Assembly: GCA_013044085.1 (NCBI GenBank)
Contig: JABEVI010000122.1
Span: 1-11,459, forward strand
From: Steroidobacteraceae bacterium
Lineage (GTDB): Bacteria; Pseudomonadota; Gammaproteobacteria; Steroidobacterales; Steroidobacteraceae
Direction of reading: 5' to 3'
DNA length: 11,459 nt
The translations under genes were made by a program, and so were the position numbers. The notes under the pieces were generated by a model. That model saw nothing but the letters and a program-made list of their open reading frames with translations, was not told where the DNA came from and did no database searches. Below are positions 8,042 to 11,459 of this stretch, in pieces (position 1 is the first letter of the stretch; every line of letters begins with the position of its first letter).

Positions 8042-8063
8042 CGGCCGTGATCCCGATCGCGCC

Positions 8064-8885
8064 ATGACGCGCGCCGCCGCATGGCTGTGCGCGGCGGCGG
8101 TGCTCGGCGCGGCGCCGGCTTACGCGCGCCTGTCCAGCTGGATCAATCGCGACAGGATGATCGATTGCGGGGCGCGCTCAGGCGCATTGCATGAGGACCG
8201 CAGGGTTCGTGCCGTCGCGGCGCGTGTGGCGGCCGGAGAGTCCCTGCGCGTGGCGATGCGCGAGTCCGGCTACATCGCGCAGCAGGCCACGCTACTGCAT
8301 GTCAGCGGCCCCCGCAGCAATCGGCGCACGGCGCGGGAACTGGCGCGCGGCGCCTGCACGGTGCTCGCCCGTGCGGCGTACCGGCGAATCGGCACCGCTC
8401 GTCGCGGCCGGCAGGCTTGGATCGTGCTGGCGTCGGCGGTGGCACTGCCAGCCGCCGGCAAGGACGGAAGATTCGCCCGGGAGACGCTCGCGCTCGTAAA
8501 TGCGGCGCGTGCCTCGCCGAGGTTCTGCGGTGGCGCCGCCTTTGGCGCGGCGCCACCACTGCATTTCGACGCCGCGCTCGCCGCCGCGGCCCTTGCGCAT
8601 TCGCGCGACATGGCCGCGCATCGCCGATTCTCGCATCGCGGCTCCGACGGCAGCACGCCGACGACCCGGGTTCGACGCAGCGGCTATGGACGGTACCGCA
8701 GGGTGGGCGAGAATATCGCGGCCGGCGCGATGACACCGGCCGAGGCGGTGCGCGGCTGGTTGGCGAGTCCGGGTCATTGCCGCAACATCATGGATCGACA
8801 TTTCCACGACACGGGAATCGGCTTCGCCCTGGATCCGATGGGGCCGTACGGGATCTATTGGACCGAGGATTTCGCCGCACGGTGA
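8064..8885 (+). CDS. Secreted CAP-domain (SCP/YkwD-like) protein with degenerate N-terminal repeat
   Basis: This 273-residue protein has a signal peptide (1-21, AYA-R) and should be periplasmic or secreted. Residues 140-272 form a CAP/SCP domain: LVNAARA (144-150), AHSRDMA (178-184), FSHRGSDGSTP (189-199), VGENIAAG (214-221), GWLASPGHCRNIMD (231-244) and YWTEDF (265-270). His191, Glu216 and His238 are the likely cleft residues. The N-terminal half (25-125) has no ready family name but appears to repeat the CAP layout: N28-x-x-R31 then Cys35-Gly, SGY at 68-70, Cys98, IG at 109-110 and W119. The CAP half has Cys155-Gly, SGY at 206-208, Cys239, IG at 252-253 and W266. Its ligand or activity is unknown. 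It starts 22 bases after the dehydrogenase; the Shine-Dalgarno is weak. The protein is very Arg/Ala-rich. Confidence 0.85.
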   Translation: MTRAAAWLCAAAVLGAAPAYARLSSWINRDRMIDCGARSGALHEDRRVRAVAARVAAGESLRVAMRESGYIAQQATLLHVSGPRSNRRTARELARGACTVLARAAYRRIGTARRGRQAWIVLASAVALPAAGKDGRFARETLALVNAARASPRFCGGAAFGAAPPLHFDAALAAAALAHSRDMAAHRRFSHRGSDGSTPTTRVRRSGYGRYRRVGENIAAGAMTPAEAVRGWLASPGHCRNIMDRHFHDTGIGFALDPMGPYGIYWTEDFAAR

Positions 8886-8919
8886 GGGCGGATGGATCCT
8901 CGCCGGGCGTGCCGGGCTC
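8886..8919. other. Short convergent intergenic region
   Basis: Thirty-four bases separate the stop of the CAP gene from the stop of the convergent marR-type gene. It contains a direct repeat of GCCGGG but no hairpin followed by a T-run on either strand. A weak imperfect inverted repeat (GAGGAT at 8865-8870 with ATCCTC at 8896-8901, inner CGCC/GGCG) spans the CAP stop codon and could fold in the transcript, but it is not a standard intrinsic terminator. Confidence 0.4.
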
Positions 8920-9354
8920 TCAGGTGTGCGTTTCGATCAGAGCAAGCAGTTGCTCGAGCAATTCCGTCGCGGCTTGCAAGCTCGCCGGTGCTACATTCGC
9001 GAGGATTTCGCGTCGAAAGGGCTCCGCCTCGGCACGCAGTTGCCCGTACAAACGCGTGCCGGTGTCGGTCAGTGCAATGTGTTTGATGCGCCGATCGTGC
9101 GAGGACGGCACGCGTATCACGAGCTGCGCCTTGACGAGCCGGTCGATCATGGCGACCATCGTCGCGCCCTCGACGCCGAGCCTGTCCGCGAGCTCCGATT
9201 GGGAAAGCGGTCTTCCCACCTTGGCAACGACCGCGATCGCCAGCCACCCAGCCTGGCTGATGCCGAGATGCCTGAGGCGTCGATCGAGCGCCTGCCGCCA
9301 TGCACGCGCGGTGCTGTGAAGCGCCGCCGCGAATCGCTCCTCGATGCCGCTCAT
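8920..9354 (-). CDS. MarR-family transcriptional regulator
   Basis: This 144-residue protein, read on the - strand from ATG 9354-9352, has the size and layout of a MarR/SlyA-type dimeric winged-helix repressor. It has an N-terminal dimerisation helix (about 4-28), the LGISQAGWLAI region (30-40), a helix-turn-helix (LSQSELADRLGVEGATMVAM, 50-69), the wing with the family Asp-Arg-Arg (SSHDRRIKHIALTDTG, 84-99) and a C-terminal dimerisation helix. The frame extends upstream without a stop, but a longer protein would run into the divergent gene and the family length supports this start; its Shine-Dalgarno is weak. It is divergent from the CBS-domain gene and probably acts on the shared intergenic region. 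No effector can be read from the sequence. Confidence 0.9.
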   Translation of the reverse strand: MSGIEERFAAALHSTARAWRQALDRRLRHLGISQAGWLAIAVVAKVGRPLSQSELADRLGVEGATMVAMIDRLVKAQLVIRVPSSHDRRIKHIALTDTGTRLYGQLRAEAEPFRREILANVAPASLQAATELLEQLLALIETHT

Positions 9355-9382
9355 GAGTTTGCGTTGGCAGGCCGGTGGTCCG

Positions 9383-9400
9383 ATAGCTCCGTAATATAGC
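9383..9400. promoter_or_regulatory. AT-rich island with ATAGC direct repeats, possible promoter core
   Basis: In an otherwise GC-rich region, this segment contains ATAGC twice (9383-9387 and 9396-9400) around TAATAT. On the - strand, TATATT (9398-9393) lies 39 bases upstream of the marR-type start and could be its -10 box, but no good -35 element is found at 16-18 bases. The low GC content and location between divergent starts are the only support. Confidence 0.25.
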
Positions 9401-9406
9401 ACCAAT

Positions 9407-9437
9407 GAACCGAATCCCGGAACGCGGGCGCCGGTTC
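9407..9437. promoter_or_regulatory. Nested 31-base palindrome between marR and the CBS gene, candidate operator or RNA hairpin
   Basis: The two arms are symmetric around 9422. The outer arms GAACCG (9407-9412) and CGGTTC (9432-9437) pair perfectly. After a 3-base mismatch on each side, the inner arms CCCG (9416-9419) and CGGG (9425-9428) also pair, around a 5-base loop. It lies 52 bases upstream of the MarR-type start and 44 bases upstream of the CBS start. The location suits a MarR operator. It could instead be a hairpin in the CBS-gene leader. No T-run follows, so it is not a standard intrinsic terminator. Confidence 0.45.
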
Positions 9438-9481
9438 GCTGTCCTATGGGTACTGGGTGCCTGTGTAGGGGAGGACGTGTA

Positions 9482-10045
9482 ATGGACAAGATCGCCTTGA
9501 GGCCCGCAAAGATCGACGGTGAGGGTGTGCTCGCACAACGCTCCGTGAACCACGATCGGATGATCGGGCCCGCCGATCCGGCCGTTCTGGCGGTCACCGA
9601 CTTCGCGCGCGAGGCGCCCGTCACCGTCGATCAGGAGCGTCCGATCGACTCCGCCCTGGAAGACATGGTTCGATTCGGTGTACGCGCGTTGCTGGTCATG
9701 CATGAGCGGCGCATCGTCGGCTTGATCACGTCCTATGACATACAGGGCGAGCGGCCGCTTCAATTCCTGCAGAACTCCAACTACGAGCACCATCGTGACA
9801 TTCGTGTCGGGCACATCATGACCCCCTGGTCGGAGCTGCCCGCGCTCGAATGGAGCGAGCTGCAGGCCGCCCATGCGGGCGAACTTCTCGGCATGTTGCG
9901 CCACGAGGCCCTCACCCATGTGCTGGTGATCGAGCGCGGGGCGGATCGCACGGTGATCGTCAGGGGGCTGATTTCGCGGGCGCGCCTGCAGCGCCAGCTG
10001 CGGACATCGACCGACGGGATCCGTCCACCCGTTCACGCAGCGTAG
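9482..10045 (+). CDS. Two-CBS-domain protein of unknown ligand
   Basis: This 187-residue soluble protein is built almost entirely from a CBS pair, a module that commonly binds adenosine nucleotides and acts as an energy or redox sensor. CBS 1 spans about 38-90 (VTVDQERPIDSALEDM then RALLVMHERRIVGLITSYDI). CBS 2 spans about 107-172 (VGHIMTPWSELPAL then VLVIERGADRTVIVRGLIS). No enzyme, transporter or DNA-binding domain is attached, so it may regulate a partner in trans. ATG 9482 is chosen because AGGGGAGGA ends 6 bases upstream; an in-frame ATG at 9446 lacks such a site. It is divergent from the marR-type gene, which may control it. The exact role is not recognisable. Confidence 0.85.
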   Translation: MDKIALRPAKIDGEGVLAQRSVNHDRMIGPADPAVLAVTDFAREAPVTVDQERPIDSALEDMVRFGVRALLVMHERRIVGLITSYDIQGERPLQFLQNSNYEHHRDIRVGHIMTPWSELPALEWSELQAAHAGELLGMLRHEALTHVLVIERGADRTVIVRGLISRARLQRQLRTSTDGIRPPVHAA

Positions 10046-10050
10046 GCGGG

Positions 10051-10079
10051 CGGCACCGGTCCGCGTTCCGGCGGTGCCG
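10051..10079 (+). repeat. Inverted repeat just after the CBS gene, terminator-like stem without U-tract
   Basis: CGGCACCG (10051-10058) pairs perfectly with CGGTGCCG (10072-10079) around a 13-base loop, starting 6 bases after the CBS-gene stop. A GC-rich stem here could slow polymerase or protect the mRNA 3' end, but no run of T follows (TGTATGATTCC). A rho-independent terminator is therefore not supported. Confidence 0.35.
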
Positions 10080-10125
10080 GTGTATGATTCCGGCTCCGCG
10101 CCAGGCGGATCAACCGGGGCCGTAC

Positions 10126-11459
10126 GTGAAGAACTCCAGAATCAAAACGGCCTTGCCCGGACCACGAGCCCGGGAGCTCATCGAGCGCGACGCGAAGGTC
10201 GTATCGCCGTCCTATCCGCGGGATTATCCGTTCGTGATGTCCCACGGCCGTGGCGCCGAGGTATGGGACGTCGATGGCAATCGGTTTCTCGACTTCGCCG
10301 CAGGCATCGCGGTCTGTAGCACCGGTCACAGCCACCCGGCCGTCGTGCAGGCGGTGAAGGATGCAGCGGAGAGATTTCTGCACATTTCCTCGGACTTCTG
10401 GCACGAAGCTCAGGTGCGGCTCGGGGAACGGATCGCCGAACTTGCACCGCTCGGCGAGCCGGTGATGAGCTTCTTCGCGCAGTCCGGCACGGAGAGCGTG
10501 GAGGCGGCCTTGAAGCTTGCGCGTCACGTGACCGGCAGGCCGAGGTTCATCGGCTTTCTCGGCGGCTTCCACGGCCGCACCATGGGTTCGCTCGCGTTCA
10601 CCGCGAGCAAGTACACCCAGCAGAAGGGCTTCTTTCCGACCATGCCGGGCGTCACCCACGTGCCCTATCCCAATCCCTACCGACCGCTGTTCGCCGGCGC
10701 CGATCCCGGCCGCGCCGCGCTCGCCTACATCGAGGAGGTGCTGTTCACCTCGAATTTGCCGGCTACCGAAGTTGCGGCGATCCTCGTCGAGCCGATTCAG
10801 GGCGAGGGCGGCTACATCGTGCCGCCCGACGACTTCCTCGCCGGCCTGCGCGCCTTGTGCGACCGGCACGGCATTTTGCTGATATTCGACGAGGTGCAAT
10901 GCGGTGTCGGCAGGACGGGCAAAATGTTCGCGAGTGAACATTGGGGGGTCTCGCCGGATATCGTCACGCTGGCGAAGGGACTCGGCTCGGGACTGCCCAT
11001 CGGCATCGTCGCCGCGAAGCGTTCGCTCATGGAGCGCTGGCCGCGTGGTGCCCACGGCAACACCTACGGCGGCAATCCACTGTGCTGTGCGGCCGCGCTT
11101 GCGACCCTGGACCTGGTTGAACGGCAATTCCGCGACAATGCGGCTCGAGTTGGACCCTATTTCATGAACCGCCTGCGGGAACTCGCCGCCAAACACGAGG
11201 TGATCGGCGAGGTTCGCGGCAAAGGTCTGATGATCGGCATGGAACTCGTGCTCGACCGGGCGAGCCGGACGCCGGCGAAGGCGCTTTGCGATGCCGTGGT
11301 GACACGGGCATTCCACAACGGACTGTTGTTGCTGTCGTGTGGCGCGAGCACCGTGCGCTTCATGCCGCCGTTGATGATCGGCGAGGCGGACGTCGACGAG
11401 GCGGTTGCCATCCTTGATGCGAGTCTCGATGAGGCACGGCAATGCGCACACCAAGACGC
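10126..11459 (+). CDS. Class III PLP-dependent aminotransferase, GabT/acetylornithine type (3' end outside window)
   Basis: The frame is open for 444 codons to the window edge, close to the usual family length, so only a few C-terminal residues are probably missing. It is a fold-type I PLP enzyme of subgroup III. The N-terminus has the motif IKTALPGPRARELIERD (6-22). The PLP phosphate-site region is QSGTESVEAALKLAR (119-133). The substrate-side Glu lies in VEPIQGEGG (Glu222) and the PLP-ring Asp in IFDEVQCGVGRTGK (Asp255). The PLP-binding Lys is in TLAKGLGSGLPIG (Lys284), and GNTYGGNPL is at 311-319. GTG 10126 (GGGG 6 bases upstream) is chosen; an in-frame ATG at 10084 would add 14 residues. 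The substrate (GABA, ornithine, lysine or another omega-amine) cannot be set from sequence. Confidence 0.9.
   Translation, partial: MKNSRIKTALPGPRARELIERDAKVVSPSYPRDYPFVMSHGRGAEVWDVDGNRFLDFAAGIAVCSTGHSHPAVVQAVKDAAERFLHISSDFWHEAQVRLGERIAELAPLGEPVMSFFAQSGTESVEAALKLARHVTGRPRFIGFLGGFHGRTMGSLAFTASKYTQQKGFFPTMPGVTHVPYPNPYRPLFAGADPGRAALAYIEEVLFTSNLPATEVAAILVEPIQGEGGYIVPPDDFLAGLRALCDRHGILLIFDEVQCGVGRTGKMFASEHWGVSPDIVTLAKGLGSGLPIGIVAAKRSLMERWPRGAHGNTYGGNPLCCAAALATLDLVERQFRDNAARVGPYFMNRLRELAAKHEVIGEVRGKGLMIGMELVLDRASRTPAKALCDAVVTRAFHNGLLLLSCGASTVRFMPPLMIGEADVDEAVAILDASLDEARQCAHQD

Noticed and set aside
8865..8901. Possible bidirectional terminator between the CAP and MarR-type genes
   Set aside because: The stem is short and interrupted, it overlaps the CAP coding end, and no T-run follows on either strand.
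8417..9319. 300-codon + strand frame across the CAP gene end and the MarR-type gene
   Set aside because: It is out of frame with the CAP domain and antisense to the MarR-type gene, with no coherent domain in the translation.
9361..9397. Sigma70-like promoter from TTGGCA (9364-9369) to TAATAT (9392-9397)
   Set aside because: The spacer is 22 bases, too long for a standard promoter, and no better -35/-10 pair was found.
8855..10036. 393-codon - strand frame spanning the MarR-type and CBS genes
   Set aside because: It is in a different frame from the MarR-type protein and antisense to the CBS gene; the translation is low-complexity.
10033..11454. Long open frame (473 codons) on the - strand
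   Set aside because: It lies wholly antisense to the aminotransferase, whose + frame has all the PLP motifs. High GC makes long antisense frames common, and its product is Arg/His-rich with no family motif.
1..11459. tRNA, rRNA, CRISPR array, insertion sequence or prophage
   Set aside because: I saw no cloverleaf-like segment, no regularly spaced repeats, no transposase or integrase motifs and no terminal inverted repeats. Coding density and composition are even across the window.

Overview
This is a compact, high-GC window whose gene content and order point to a proteobacterium, most likely a gammaproteobacterium or a close relative. The host call is inference from gene order and familiar protein motifs only; no rRNA or other taxonomic marker is present.

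Region 1 (1-6315) is a nearly complete System I cytochrome c maturation (ccm) operon on the + strand: ccmA (3' part only), ccmB, ccmC, ccmD, ccmE, ccmF, ccmG, ccmH and a separate ccmI. Most junctions are stop/start overlaps (GTGA, ATGA, TGATG) or gaps of 1-25 bases, so the set should be co-transcribed and translationally coupled. CcmAB and CcmCD deliver heme to CcmE and release holo-CcmE. CcmG and CcmH keep the apocytochrome CXXCH cysteines reduced. CcmI binds the apoprotein and CcmF ligates the heme. The key histidines of CcmC, CcmE and CcmF and the cysteine pairs of CcmG and CcmH are all present, so the system looks functional.

Region 2 (6326-8885) continues on the same strand after only 10 bases. 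It holds a full-length acyl-CoA dehydrogenase of the VLCAD/ACAD9 type and, 22 bases later, a secreted CAP-domain (SCP/YkwD-like) protein. The N-terminal half of the CAP protein looks like a degraded second copy of the CAP domain. Neither gene has a known role in cytochrome maturation.

Region 3 (8920-10045) is a divergent pair: a MarR-family regulator on the - strand and a two-CBS-domain protein on the + strand. They share a 127-base intergenic region with a nested 31-base palindrome and a short AT-rich island. Region 4 (10126 to the window end) is a class III PLP aminotransferase of the GabT/acetylornithine aminotransferase type, cut by the window edge very near its C-terminus.

No RNA gene, mobile element, CRISPR array or obvious horizontally acquired island was seen. 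No stretch over 300 bases lacks a gene. I do not see a convincing new multi-gene system. The items most worth a second look are the duplicated CAP protein, the palindrome between marR and the CBS gene, the short-loop CcmI, and the ccm operon running on into lipid and envelope genes.
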